From NCBI GenBank assembly GCA_041648665.1, contig JBAZOP010000011.1:1-53112 (forward strand): a stretch of 53,112 nucleotides of DNA, read 5' to 3'. The stretch is from a bacterium (lineage in GTDB: Bacteria; UBA10199; 2-02-FULL-44-16; JAAZCA01). The position numbers and the translations under genes are program-made. Shown here piece after piece: positions 33,089 through 40,690 of the stretch; position 1 is the stretch's first letter; every line of letters starts with the position of its first letter. Under the pieces are notes generated by a model. The model made no database searches and had not been told where the DNA came from. It was given only the letters and a program-made list of their open reading frames with translations.

Positions 33089-34395
33089 CGGACAACCCCC
33101 TCCTGTTCCTGCCGTCGGGTCGCGCGATTCTGAAACTGCGACAGGTACCCGAGAAATCCCAAATCACAGATCCCGGTTACGCCGTTGCGGTTCTTCGCGA
33201 CGTGAAACTCTACGCTCTCGGTCGCGTTCTGTCCCATGGGCTGCTCGTCCTTGTGCATCAGGATGACCACATCCGCGTCCTGCTCCAGATTGCCGGATTC
33301 TCTCAGGTCGTTCACGCGGGGCTTGCGGTCCTCACGCATCTCGGATTGCCGGTTCAGTTGACACAGGGCCATCACCGGACAGTTGCACTCGCGCGCGACT
33401 TGCTTCAGACTGCGGCTGAGTACCCCCACCTCGATGTCCCGGCGCTCGCGAGGGGGACAGACAATCAACTGGAGATAATCGATGACGATCAGGTCGAGCG
33501 GTTTCTGACGGTGTTCTTGGCGAATGCTCCCCAAGAGTTCAGCCAGTGTCGTGCCGGGCGGGTCGTAAATGCGGAGATCCCACTCGCTCATTCGCGCGGC
33601 CGCGTCTCTCACCCTCTGCATTTCAGTCTCACTCGCACTCATCATCACGCGCTCGGTCAGCCCTGAGCACCACTGCATCATCTTCAGGCCCAACTGCACC
33701 AGCGTCATTTCGAGCGACACCAGCAGCACGGACTGCCCCGACTTGGCCACGTTGCCGCCGACGTTGAGGGCGAAGGTCGTCTTGCCCGTCGCCGGGCGCG
33801 CGCCGACGATGACCAGCTCGCCCCGCGCCAGCCCGCCACCCAAGAGGTCGTCGATCCCGTAGAACCCGGTCGGAATCGTCTCGCGCACGCACTTGGCATT
33901 GATCCCTTTGAACACGTCGGCCAAGAGCGCGCGCATGTCCGAGGGCCCCCTCTTCGCGCTGGGGATTGCCGTCACACGCTGAGCGGCCTTTGCAATCGCC
34001 TCATCCGGGCTCTCCGCGTTTCGTGCCTCCTGAGCGAGATACAATCCCACCTCCAGCATCACGCGCCTTTGATGCGCCTCGCGCATCTTGCCGCAGTGGT
34101 AATCGAGGTTGGCGCGACTGGGGATGACCTCCGCACAGTTCATGAGCGCCAGCGCGTCACACTCCTTGTCCTCCTGGCGCACCGTCACGGCGTCCACGGG
34201 CGCGCCGCGATCACAGAGCGACGCGATAGCGCGGAAGATCGCGCGATACTCATCGCTCCAGAACATCTTGTCGTCGGCAACCAGCGCCAGTCCCTCAGCG
34301 GCGAAGCCCTGAATCATGCATCCGATGACTTGCTGCTCGGACTCAATCGCCTGAGGCGGTGTCGTCACCAACACCCCCAACACGTCCCTGTTCAT
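33085..34395 (-). CDS. dnaB: DnaB-type replicative helicase (436 aa)
   Basis: ATG at 34395 overlaps the initiator-like gene (ATGA). The N-terminal helical domain covers residues 14-140. The RecA-like core shows Walker A GARPATGKTT (198-207), Walker B LIVIDYLQL near 300, then the DnaB sensor segment SRSLKQVARECNCPVMALCQLNRQSE and RESGNLEQDADVVILMHKD. It unwinds DNA at the phage fork as a hexamer. Its partner is probably the gene just upstream, which would load it. Confidence 0.93.
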   Translation of the reverse strand: MNRDVLGVLVTTPPQAIESEQQVIGCMIQGFAAEGLALVADDKMFWSDEYRAIFRAIASLCDRGAPVDAVTVRQEDKECDALALMNCAEVIPSRANLDYHCGKMREAHQRRVMLEVGLYLAQEARNAESPDEAIAKAAQRVTAIPSAKRGPSDMRALLADVFKGINAKCVRETIPTGFYGIDDLLGGGLARGELVIVGARPATGKTTFALNVGGNVAKSGQSVLLVSLEMTLVQLGLKMMQWCSGLTERVMMSASETEMQRVRDAAARMSEWDLRIYDPPGTTLAELLGSIRQEHRQKPLDLIVIDYLQLIVCPPRERRDIEVGVLSRSLKQVARECNCPVMALCQLNRQSEMREDRKPRVNDLRESGNLEQDADVVILMHKDEQPMGQNATESVEFHVAKNRNGVTGICDLGFLGYLSQFQNRATRRQEQEGVVR

Positions 34396-34880
34396 GCCTT
34401 CTCCCCCAACGGGTTCTGCCATGCCTGTTGCGCCGCTTCTTCCGCTTCGAGGCGCGTTGTGCGCGCACCTTCTTTCTCTTTCTCTTTCTCTTTCTCTGTA
34501 GTGCAGGAATCCGACACAACGGGAGTTTGTTCTAAGTGCCTGCCACCCTGATACTTACGCCAATTTTTAAAATAGAGTACCCCTCCGCGGCTGCAAGAGA
34601 TGACACAGCGTTCCCTCAGTGTTCCCACAGCGTTCCTACAGAGTTCCCCCGAAGTTAGTCGCAGCAACGTTGCCAATTCATCCCACGTTGGCCGAACCCT
34701 TTTCGTGGTCTTACCCCGCTTCTTGGTGGTGAGAATCTTGCCCTGGACCGGGGATCGTGCGGCAATGCAGAGCAGTCGCACCCACAAGCCCATCTCTTCC
34801 ATGCTCAGGAGCGAGAGCGCCTCGTCTGACAGGATGTCCTTGTAGTAGAGTTTCAGCCAGAATCGGCCGACGTTGCTCAT
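34392..34880 (-). CDS. Replication initiator / helicase-loader-like protein (162 aa)
   Basis: Start MSNVGRFWLKLYYKDILSD at 34880. The N-terminal segment, with WLKLYYKDILSDEALSLLS, MGLWVRLLCIAARS and FKNWRKYQ, matches phage replisome-organiser (DnaD-like N-terminal) proteins. These carry a winged helix followed by a charged tail. The tail has KEKEKEKEK encoded by a hexamer microsatellite (34472-34495). Directly upstream of and coupled to the helicase, as usual for initiator-loader pairs. Confidence 0.78.
   Translation of the reverse strand: MSNVGRFWLKLYYKDILSDEALSLLSMEEMGLWVRLLCIAARSPVQGKILTTKKRGKTTKRVRPTWDELATLLRLTSGELCRNAVGTLRERCVISCSRGGVLYFKNWRKYQGGRHLEQTPVVSDSCTTEKEKEKEKEGARTTRLEAEEAAQQAWQNPLGEKA
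34472..34498. repeat. TCTTTC hexamer microsatellite
   Basis: Four perfect TCTTTC units and a partial fifth. They lie inside the initiator-like gene and code for Lys-Glu pairs. Slippage would add or remove Lys-Glu units without a frameshift. Confidence 0.85.
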
Positions 34881-35098
34881 GGGCGGTTGCGCCTTCTCAG
34901 CCAGGGTATTACCGGGTACCAGACCGTCACGATGCGGTAGGTCAAGAGCGCGAGCCTGTCTATGACGCACAGCGTCAGCCAGTGCATACGTTCAGCACGA
35001 GCCAGGAGCCAGCGTTCTCCGTGATTGGGTACGCGCGTCCCCGTGACGCTCCCCCCTTGTTCAGAACAGCATCCTCTCCGGTTGCGGCTCAGATTCAA
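34877..35098 (-). CDS. Doubtful small basic protein (up to 73 aa)
   Basis: The frame ends overlapping the initiator start. The only upstream start is TTG at 35098, without a ribosome site and overlapping the next gene. An internal ATG at 34987 would give 36 residues with a hydrophobic core (HWLTLCVIDRLALLTYRIVTVWY). AAGGGGGG lies near 35055 but no good start codon follows it. Kept because the region otherwise has no gene. Confidence 0.35.
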   Translation of the reverse strand: MNLSRNRRGCCSEQGGSVTGTRVPNHGERWLLARAERMHWLTLCVIDRLALLTYRIVTVWYPVIPWLRRRNRP

Positions 35099-35165
35099 AC
35101 AGCGGCCCGCCGGTGTAGAGCTTGACGTCGTCGCCGATGGAGTAATCAGGGTCGCGCACGCTCAT
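35061..35165 (-). CDS. Micro-protein (34 aa)
   Basis: MSVRDPDYSIGDDVKLYTGG and a short acidic tail. GGGGGTGAA precedes the ATG, which overlaps the upstream stop (ATGA). Not recognised. Confidence 0.6.
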   Translation of the reverse strand: MSVRDPDYSIGDDVKLYTGGPLFESEPQPERMLF

Positions 35166-35359
35166 TTCACCCCCACCATTACCACGTCCAGTTTGACCAT
35201 CCCGTCCAGGTTCACGGCCGCAGCCAGCGTCACGCGCAGTCTGCGATGGTATAGTTGCCGCCACAGATACAGCGCGTCCTCATGGCTGCCCTTGCCCTCG
35301 TGCAGGCGCCGGGCAATGTCGCGAAGGTGGTAGGCCCGCCGCAATTCGGCGCTGGTCAT
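35162..35359 (-). CDS. Small basic helical protein (65 aa)
   Basis: Start MTSAELRRAYHLRDIARRL at 35359, overlapping the previous stop (ATGA). Basic helices (EDALYLWRQLYHRRLRVTLAAAV). Not recognised; may bind nucleic acid. Confidence 0.7.
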   Translation of the reverse strand: MTSAELRRAYHLRDIARRLHEGKGSHEDALYLWRQLYHRRLRVTLAAAVNLDGMVKLDVVMVGVK

Positions 35360-35601
35360 GGGGCAGCCTTTCGGTCTAGTCCCTCTATGAACCCCGCGAT
35401 GTCGCGCAGGTGTTCCAACGCCCAGCTTGTCGCGAGGCTTCCTTGGAGCACCCAACACTGCCAGCTCTCGCTCCAGAATATTCCGCCCATATACTGATTG
35501 GTGAAACTCTGCCGAATGTCGTATTCCGCTCCGGCTTTGGAATGGCTGATGTTGCGCTTCTCAATGCGCATGAACTTGAACGTCGCCACAGTATCAGGCA
35601 T
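35356..35601 (-). CDS. Unknown small protein (81 aa)
   Basis: Overlaps both neighbours. A central aromatic stretch (MGGIFWSESWQCWVLQG) is followed by a helical C-terminus. Not recognised. Confidence 0.7.
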   Translation of the reverse strand: MPDTVATFKFMRIEKRNISHSKAGAEYDIRQSFTNQYMGGIFWSESWQCWVLQGSLATSWALEHLRDIAGFIEGLDRKAAP

Positions 35602-36049
35602 GGTCAGCCCCCTTCATGCGGTCCTCCCGTCTTGCCTCGCACTCTTCGGCCCAGTAGATGCGGGCGAGCAGCAGCGCCATCTCGCTAGACCAATCCCGGT
35701 CCTGCCGGCAGGCCGCTTCTGTGCGAATGATCACCTGGCGACCCTTGACGATCAAAACACCTGCGCCATTGTGGTCAAAGGCCATTGACTCTAGTTCTTC
35801 CGGCACCATGTAGTACCGACGAAATCCCATGCCGCTGTTGTGGCGTCGCCATTGCTTGCGGTAATCTCGTTGCCAGTCAGCCCTGGATGCCTTGCACTCG
35901 ACGACGATGGATTCCCCGCAATGATTCCACCCGATCGCATCCACATGCTCGTCGCACGACCAGGGTTTTGGTTCGAGGATCACGCACTTGCATCGCATGG
36001 TATTGCGCAACCATTTACCCGCGCGAGACACCAATTCGTCATGGGTCAT
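35594..36049 (-). CDS. PD-(D/E)XK-type nuclease (151 aa)
   Basis: The core HVDAIGWNHCGESIVVECKASRADW shows the order D, hydrophobic strand, E-C-K expected for this fold (Asp near residue 37, Glu and Lys near 50-52). RRYYMVPEEL and VLIVKGR follow, as in MmcB-like and related small nucleases. Its place among recombination and methylation genes suggests repair or host-DNA attack. Overlaps the methyltransferase stop (ATGA). Confidence 0.75.
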   Translation of the reverse strand: MTHDELVSRAGKWLRNTMRCKCVILEPKPWSCDEHVDAIGWNHCGESIVVECKASRADWQRDYRKQWRRHNSGMGFRRYYMVPEELESMAFDHNGAGVLIVKGRQVIIRTEAACRQDRDWSSEMALLLARIYWAEECEARREDRMKGADHA

Positions 36050-37089
36050 TTCGCGTCGCCCCCCTCCTTCATGAACGCTTGGATGAACGCCGCCGCGACT
36101 TGGGGCACAATGGCGTTGCCAAGGCCCCTAAGCCGTCCCACGCGGTTGGGAACCCCATGAGCCAGGAGACGAATTCCGGGTTTAACGCGCCGCGACTTGC
36201 CGTCGGCACAGGGGATGAGGGAGAAGTCAGACCAAGGGCCTGATTCGGCAGCGAGTTGTTGACCGCCCCGTCGTGGAAGTTCTGGTCTACCCCCTTCACG
36301 TCGCGGCTCTGAGGCGTCGCCCATCCCGCAACGGCGGCCGTCAATGAGTTTCGCTTCGCCTCTGCCGGAGACGCCTGTGCGTGTTTTGAATCTTGCACCC
36401 TCGCGGTCGGCCACCCCGCTACCGCTCCCGGGAGTCTGTCTGTCCCCTGCGACGGCCCCCCGTTCGGCCCGTCCTGTTGGCATGGCGTCGGCCAGCCCGC
36501 CATTACGCAGGCCGTCTCCAAGTCCGTAGGAGACTTCCTCCCCGGATCTCGCTTGAACTTGGCCAGGTCGTGCGAGTATTTCGGAACGCGAGCGGTCGGC
36601 CACCCAGTACAGCCGCTGTCTGATGTGCGGCGCGCCGACGCTGTGTGCTCCCAGTACACACGCCCCGACGGCGTAGCCCTCCGCTTCCAGGTCTCCGCAT
36701 ACTCCATCGAGCCATCCGTGCCGAATCGCTCCGCTAACCTGTTCGCCAAACACCGTGTCAGGTCTGCACTCGCGGATGAGCCTGAAGAATGCGGGCCATA
36801 GGTGCCGCTCGTCATCTTGCCCCTTTCGCTTCCCGGCGACGCTGAAGGGCTGACAGGGTGCAGACCCCGTCCAAACAGGTCGAGTTGGGGGCCAGCCGGC
36901 GAGCTGGAGGGCGAGGGGCCATCCTGCGATCCCGGCGAACCAATGGCATTGGGTATATCCTTTGAGGTCTGCGGGCTGCACGTCGGCGATGCTTCGTTCA
37001 TCCACGTCCCCCTGGGGTATCAGTCCCGCGGCGACGAGTTCCCGCAGCCACGCCGCCGCGAACGGGTCGCAGTCGTTGTAGTAGTTCAT
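36046..37089 (-). CDS. C5-cytosine DNA methyltransferase (347 aa)
   Basis: ATG at 37089 overlaps the radical-SAM-like stop (ATGA). Motif I is HWFAGIAGW (residues 49-57), motif IV GSAPCQPFS with catalytic Cys79 and motif VI FGEQV (Gln replaces the usual Asn). Motif VIII is QRLYWVAD and motif X GNAIVPQVA. It would methylate phage DNA, probably to escape host restriction. Most of its length is shared with a second reading frame on the same strand (36069-37001). The region between motifs VIII and X is low-complexity Gly/Arg, which fits dual coding. Confidence 0.9.
   Translation of the reverse strand: MNYYNDCDPFAAAWLRELVAAGLIPQGDVDERSIADVQPADLKGYTQCHWFAGIAGWPLALQLAGWPPTRPVWTGSAPCQPFSVAGKRKGQDDERHLWPAFFRLIRECRPDTVFGEQVSGAIRHGWLDGVCGDLEAEGYAVGACVLGAHSVGAPHIRQRLYWVADRSRSEILARPGQVQARSGEEVSYGLGDGLRNGGLADAMPTGRAERGAVAGDRQTPGSGSGVADREGARFKTRTGVSGRGEAKLIDGRRCGMGDASEPRREGGRPELPRRGGQQLAAESGPWSDFSLIPCADGKSRRVKPGIRLLAHGVPNRVGRLRGLGNAIVPQVAAAFIQAFMKEGGDAK
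36069..37001 (-). CDS. Overprinted gene inside the methyltransferase (310 aa)
   Basis: Same strand, different frame. AGGGGGA lies 7 nt before the ATG at 37001, which reads MNEASPTCSPQTSKD. It then contains SGTYGPHSSGSSASADL, YAETWKRRATPSGR, ASARRTSDSGCTGWPT, repeated GWPTP/GWATP blocks and LNPEFVSWLMGFPTAW. I recognise these as a recurrent phage protein, often found beside or over a cytosine methyltransferase. The string of conserved blocks and the ribosome site argue that it is translated. Role unknown; possibly paired with the methyltransferase. Confidence 0.75.
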   Translation of the reverse strand: MNEASPTCSPQTSKDIPNAIGSPGSQDGPSPSSSPAGPQLDLFGRGLHPVSPSASPGSERGKMTSGTYGPHSSGSSASADLTRCLANRLAERFGTDGSMEYAETWKRRATPSGRVYWEHTASARRTSDSGCTGWPTARVPKYSHDLAKFKRDPGRKSPTDLETACVMAGWPTPCQQDGPNGGPSQGTDRLPGAVAGWPTARVQDSKHAQASPAEAKRNSLTAAVAGWATPQSRDVKGVDQNFHDGAVNNSLPNQALGLTSPSSPVPTASRGALNPEFVSWLMGFPTAWDGLGALATPLCPKSRRRSSKRS

Positions 37090-37796
37090 GCCTTTGGGAA
37101 CTCCCGAATCACCTTCGGCCACTTCAGGTTGTCTTTGAGGAACAGGGGCACGCCCGCGACACGGCACTGCCAGATGATGGACTCGATCCACTCCGGCTTG
37201 GGCGCGACGGCGCCGGGTCCGGTCTGTGCGCCGACGATGACCCAGGAGAGGCTACGAGCATCGAGCCAGAGCGGGTGCAGGTCAACCGGCCCCAGCAGCG
37301 GCTCCAGGCTGATGAATCGGACCGCAGCCTTGATGGACAGCAGTGCCGGGATGCGTTCGTCGGCGTCCTCCTGATTCGTCACGGAGACGCCAAGCCACCA
37401 GTTGCGCGGGATAGGATGGTAGCGCGTTGCAAGGCGTCGCCACATAATCTCCGGCTGTTTCGTCAGGACAATGAACGTGTGATGCTGCGCCCGCACGTCA
37501 GCCATTACATCGCACACCTGGGTCCACAGCCGCCCGTGCATCACGCGCCCGGACTCCACACCCCCCGTCAGCGGGTCAAACAGGTCCGCCATTGAGCACA
37601 CGAAGATCCGCGACGGCTTGCGCTTCCTCAGCGGCTCGTCCAAGCGTTCCGGGTGCAGGTGGGGAGTGAACTCGCGACACTGGGGGCACTTCTGCCGCTT
37701 GGCGAAGCGCCGAGCATAGCAGTAGGGACAGCCATGCGTGCATCCGACGATTGGGTTCCAGGTGAAGTCGGCCCACTCTATTTTGGTCCGGTTCAT
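37086..37796 (-). CDS. Gp37/Gp68-family radical-SAM-like protein (236 aa)
   Basis: Start MNRTKIEWADFTWNP at 37796 with AGGAGAAGAC upstream. C19-X3-C23-X2-C26 (GCTHGCPYCYA) is a radical-SAM cluster motif. KIEWADFTWNPIVGC, FVCSMADLFD and WLGVSVTNQEDADERI are the marks of the phage Gp37/Gp68 (DUF5131) family. FISLEPLLGPVDL and WVIVGAQTGPGAV are further marks. The chemistry is unknown. Linkage with two methyltransferases suggests nucleic-acid modification. Confidence 0.92.
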   Translation of the reverse strand: MNRTKIEWADFTWNPIVGCTHGCPYCYARRFAKRQKCPQCREFTPHLHPERLDEPLRKRKPSRIFVCSMADLFDPLTGGVESGRVMHGRLWTQVCDVMADVRAQHHTFIVLTKQPEIMWRRLATRYHPIPRNWWLGVSVTNQEDADERIPALLSIKAAVRFISLEPLLGPVDLHPLWLDARSLSWVIVGAQTGPGAVAPKPEWIESIIWQCRVAGVPLFLKDNLKWPKVIREFPKA

Positions 37797-37900
37797 GTCT
37801 TCTCCTGTAGCACGCTCAGCGCCGCGCATGCGAAGTCGAGCAGTTCTCCGAGACGTCGCCCGAACTCAGCGGCCATTGCGCACAGGTCGGCGAGGTTCAT
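37793..37900 (-). CDS. Micro-protein (35 aa)
   Basis: AAGGAGA lies 4 nt before the ATG, and the stop overlaps the radical-SAM-like start. Sequence MNLADLCAMAAEFGRRLGEL then a short helix ending LQEKT. Single amphipathic helix. Not recognised. Confidence 0.62.
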   Translation of the reverse strand: MNLADLCAMAAEFGRRLGELLDFACAALSVLQEKT

Positions 37901-38412
37901 GGGGTCTCCTTGGGTTTCTCAAAGACCGTCAGGACTCTGATGCGGTTACCAAAACCTACCATAACCCCGCAGACGGCTACCAGAATGGCGCTCTTGTCCG
38001 GGGGTCGCGGCACAACATAGTGCAGCAGTCCGCAGCGACCGCCGGGGACCGTCAGGCCCCAGGCTACCTTGATGACCTCGTTGGGGTTCGGGCAGGGCAG
38101 GTCGCCGTAGTGCGCAGCATCTGCCTCGGTATAGGGCGGATCGGCGAGGACCGCTTGGTAGCCCACCACTCCAGAACCAAAGTTCATAACATCATTCAGG
38201 TAGGTGGGGCGCGTCATTGGCTCTGTATCTACCGTTTCGTCTTGGGGCCCGAAAAAGGGATCGTCCGCCGCGTGTCCCCCGAATAAGTGCAGCATGCCGC
38301 CCGGCATCAGCCACTTGGCACGTCTCAAGAATCCGCTCGGGTACGCGCCGTAGTACTTCACCTTCGAGCGTGCGCAGATAATCATGTCCGTGATGGGACG
38401 GTAGCTCGTCAT
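37897..38412 (-). CDS. DPPY-type DNA methyltransferase-like protein (171 aa)
   Basis: Start MTSYRPITDMIICARSKV at 38412 (ATGA overlap with the upstream stop). Motif IV is ADPPYTEADAAHYG (near residue 90), the mark of N6-adenine or N4-cytosine methyltransferases. A SAM-pocket candidate lies around RAKWLMPGGMLHLFGG, ordered as in compact phage enzymes. It is shorter than full-length enzymes and has no clear target-recognition domain. Adjacent to the C5 enzyme, so the phage may carry two kinds of DNA methylation. Confidence 0.75.
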   Translation of the reverse strand: MTSYRPITDMIICARSKVKYYGAYPSGFLRRAKWLMPGGMLHLFGGHAADDPFFGPQDETVDTEPMTRPTYLNDVMNFGSGVVGYQAVLADPPYTEADAAHYGDLPCPNPNEVIKVAWGLTVPGGRCGLLHYVVPRPPDKSAILVAVCGVMVGFGNRIRVLTVFEKPKETP

Positions 38413-38681
38413 GTCCTCTCCCTTTCCGCGAGTTCTTTTTTCAGTGCGTCGATGACGGTCTCGGCGTCGGCCAGTTTCTTCTCCGCGACATCCAAGTCCG
38501 TTGCCAGGGCGACGTTCATCTTCTGGAGTGCTTCGGCTTGTCTCGCCCGCGCTCGTGCGAGACGCTGGTAGTAATCGAGGATGGACAGCAGTTCGGGAAT
38601 GCAGTCGCAGTAGCATTGTGCCGGGTTCCGGTCCAACAGGTCGGTCAACTTGTGAGGCAGTATGGGTTTCGGCTCAGTCAT
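38409..38681 (-). CDS. Coiled-coil protein (90 aa)
   Basis: Residues 25-90 form one coiled coil (YYQRLARARARQAEALQKMN, then VAEKKLADAETVIDALKKEL). Cys pair CYCDC near residue 23. ATGA overlaps on both ends. Not recognised. Confidence 0.72.
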   Translation of the reverse strand: MTEPKPILPHKLTDLLDRNPAQCYCDCIPELLSILDYYQRLARARARQAEALQKMNVALATDLDVAEKKLADAETVIDALKKELAERERT

Positions 38682-38902
38682 TTCAATTTCACCTCGATCA
38701 CGCGCCTATGTATCCAGCACCCGGCAAGCTTCTTCGCGCGGTCCTCCGCAACCGAGCGCGAGAGCCAGAGGTCGGGCCACACCTTCCAGTATTCTTCCAT
38801 GATCTTCCACGCCGCGACCAGGTAAACCGTTGTCGCCGGGGCCGGTCTGTCCGGCAGCTCGACGCCTTGGGCGTGAAGCAGGGGAATGTCATTCTCGGTC
38901 AT
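38678..38902 (-). CDS. Unknown small protein (74 aa)
   Basis: Start MTENDIPLLHAQGVELP at 38902, overlapping the next upstream gene by 14 bp. The C-terminal half is rich in Trp and basic residues (AAWKIMEEYWKVWPDLWLSR). Not recognised. Confidence 0.68.
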   Translation of the reverse strand: MTENDIPLLHAQGVELPDRPAPATTVYLVAAWKIMEEYWKVWPDLWLSRSVAEDRAKKLAGCWIHRRVIEVKLK

Positions 38903-39134
38903 CGGTCCTCCCACAGGCCGCGTCGTAGGCGGCAAGCATCTTGCGCAGTGGCGCGTCAGGCAACATGTCCCCAACCGGGAATAGTTCGTGCATGGCCTCT
39001 ACGATAGGCCGCGCCGCCTTGAGTTCGGCCAGGGCCAGTTCCAGACAATCAATAGCCGCTTCGGTTTCATACGGGCGAAGTCCGCACCGATGAAACCTCT
39101 CGCAGAGCTTTTCTGCCATCGCCACGTCAGTCAT
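38889..39134 (-). CDS. Unknown helical protein (81 aa)
   Basis: GGGAGGGC precedes the ATG. Helical, acidic (AAIDCLELALAELKAARPIVEAMHEL), ending GRTDDRE. Not recognised. Confidence 0.7.
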   Translation of the reverse strand: MTDVAMAEKLCERFHRCGLRPYETEAAIDCLELALAELKAARPIVEAMHELFPVGDMLPDAPLRKMLAAYDAACGRTDDRE

Positions 39135-39162
39135 CGTGCCCTCCCAGGTTCTCCACCCTCAG

Positions 39163-39285
39163 CTAGTCGCCAAACAGGTCGCGTCGCCAATCTTCCAGCA
39201 CGAAACACACCATGCAGGGAAGCACCCATATGGGCACCGTTATCATAATCAGCAACAGTAAAGGATATTGCCACAGTCGCTTCAT
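39163..39285 (-). CDS. 40-aa single-pass membrane protein
   Basis: GGAGGG lies 7 nt before the ATG. Basic start MKRLWQYP, then a continuous hydrophobic span (LLLLIMITVPIWVLPCMVCFV) and an acidic-basic tail (LEDWRRDLFGD). Small inner-membrane peptide of the early operon; could affect the host membrane or superinfection. Confidence 0.7.
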   Translation of the reverse strand: MKRLWQYPLLLLIMITVPIWVLPCMVCFVLEDWRRDLFGD

Positions 39286-39312
39286 CGCCTTACCCTCCTA
39301 TGGTTTCCACCC

Positions 39313-39774
39313 TCAGCGCGTCGGGGCCGTCTCTATCCACATCTCTGCGCCAACTGGACTGTCTTCGTCGGCGTACCGTTTGAACAACACCTGCGTGACG
39401 ATCTGCGCATCGTCGTGCCAGACGATGCCAGTCAGCGCGTCCTCAGTGGAGCGTACGAGCTTCGTCAGGTCGGGCTTGGTGGTGGGGAATCGTGGTGCGG
39501 TCTGTTTCAGCATGCCCGCATTGCGCCCGGTCCCATAGTGGCCCTTCGGACGCAACATGTAGAACGTGATGGTAAGCTTGACCGATCCGTCTGGCATACT
39601 CCATGCGCTCGCCTTGGCAATGGCGTCCAGCGCCGCCGCCTTGACCGACTGCCGCCACGGTTTGTTGCGCTTGGCGTCTTCGAGGATGATGACGCGCCCG
39701 GTCTTGGGATTCACGAAGCCCTTCTTGCTGCCGCCCGGCTGAGGGGCATCGTAGACACGGATGAAGAGGGTCAT
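39313..39774 (-). CDS. rusA: RusA-like Holliday junction resolvase (153 aa)
   Basis: KPDLTKLVRSTEDALTGIVWHDDAQIV is the RusA signature, with the catalytic Asp cluster at KPD and WHDDAQ. The N-terminal strand is TLFIRVYDAPQPGGSKK and the central one VKLTITFYMLRPKGHYG. It acts as a dimer that cuts four-way junctions in phage replication or recombination intermediates. Stop codons and overlaps fit a continuous operon. Confidence 0.9.
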   Translation of the reverse strand: MTLFIRVYDAPQPGGSKKGFVNPKTGRVIILEDAKRNKPWRQSVKAAALDAIAKASAWSMPDGSVKLTITFYMLRPKGHYGTGRNAGMLKQTAPRFPTTKPDLTKLVRSTEDALTGIVWHDDAQIVTQVLFKRYADEDSPVGAEMWIETAPTR

Positions 39775-40085
39775 GGCTTCTCCTTCTCGCGGAGTCGCTC
39801 GTAGGCTGCCACCGCTTCATCGCGATTAATCTTCGCGTCTGTCCATGCGTCGAGGGCTTCTTGGGAGTCGGGACGTTCAACGTCCATTTCCCACCGAAGT
39901 TTGTCTTCCGCCTTCCAGCATTGGATAACCTTGTCTGCCGCCTCCAGCCTTGCGCGGAGCTTGCGCAGGCCGGAGAGAGCGGGTTGTTCAAAAACGGTGA
40001 GACACTTGTCGCGGACGCACTGCAAACGCCCCGTGTTGCCCAGCGGCCCCAGCGCGCCCCCGCACGTGCATGTCTCGTTAGGCAT
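39771..40085 (-). CDS. Zinc-ribbon protein (104 aa)
   Basis: MPNETCTCGGALG and CVRDKC give a four-Cys zinc ribbon, followed by about 70 residues of helix (RKLRARLEAADKVIQCWKAE). ATGA overlap with the resolvase. Not recognised further. Confidence 0.72.
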   Translation of the reverse strand: MPNETCTCGGALGPLGNTGRLQCVRDKCLTVFEQPALSGLRKLRARLEAADKVIQCWKAEDKLRWEMDVERPDSQEALDAWTDAKINRDEAVAAYERLREKEKP

Positions 40086-40278
40086 CTGGATTGACCTCCT
40101 TCAACAGCCACCACAGCGCACGCTCGATGTTGAGGATGCCCTCCAGCGTTGTGTATTCGCCCGTGCGCGTGTCCGCCCGTTTCAGCCCGATGTTTTCGAT
40201 GCGCGTCGCATTGTTGGCCAGATCATCTCTGATCTTCCTGATGCGCTCAGCGTTTGTCATGCCGGAACAGTCACTCAT
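40078..40278 (-). CDS. Unknown helical protein (66 aa)
   Basis: MSDCSGMTNAERIRKIRDDL, helical, with GILNIERALWWLLKEVNPDA at the end. Overlaps both neighbours by 8 bp. Not recognised. Confidence 0.7.
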   Translation of the reverse strand: MSDCSGMTNAERIRKIRDDLANNATRIENIGLKRADTRTGEYTTLEGILNIERALWWLLKEVNPDA

Positions 40279-40465
40279 TGCCCGCGTCCTTTTCCGTAAG
40301 ATAGTTCAGGGATTCCACCTGCCCGCGCAGGTCCTCGTTCTCAGCCTTCAGCCGCCGCACTTCCGCGCACAGGTCGTCGCGCTCGGCGACGGAGAGCGTC
40401 ACGCGCCCCGGCATACTGAATGCGTCCCCGCGCTTCTCGATTGCCGTCAGTTCGTCGTCGGTCAT
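40271..40465 (-). CDS. Common phage MTDDELxAI-type small protein (64 aa)
   Basis: Start MTDDELTAIEKRGDAFS at 40465, then LSVAERDDLCAEVRRLKAEN and a coiled coil. This pattern recurs in many phages and actinobacterial/proteobacterial prophages; role unknown. Confidence 0.75.
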   Translation of the reverse strand: MTDDELTAIEKRGDAFSMPGRVTLSVAERDDLCAEVRRLKAENEDLRGQVESLNYLTEKDAGNE

Positions 40466-40469
40466 GGCC

Positions 40470-40667
40470 CTACTCCTTCTCATACCGCTTGCACTCGCGG
40501 GCTATGATACGCGAAAGTTCGCTGTCTGTGCGGGCGCACGCGGCCCAGATATTGCCGCCCTCACAGTCGCGCCAGTAGGTGCGAAACCCCTCAATTAAGG
40601 CGGTAAAACCGGCCACGCAGGGGCACTCATACTGCCGCACACATCTCTCGCAGGTCCGCCGCCTCAT
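40470..40667 (-). CDS. Cysteine-rich small protein (65 aa)
   Basis: Start MRRRTCERCVRQYECPCVAG at 40667 with AAAGGAGAAGCC upstream. Four Cys in the first 17 residues and two more later suggest a zinc site. Not recognised. Confidence 0.7.
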   Translation of the reverse strand: MRRRTCERCVRQYECPCVAGFTALIEGFRTYWRDCEGGNIWAACARTDSELSRIIARECKRYEKE

Positions 40668-40690
40668 GGCTTCTCCTTTCATAAATCCCG

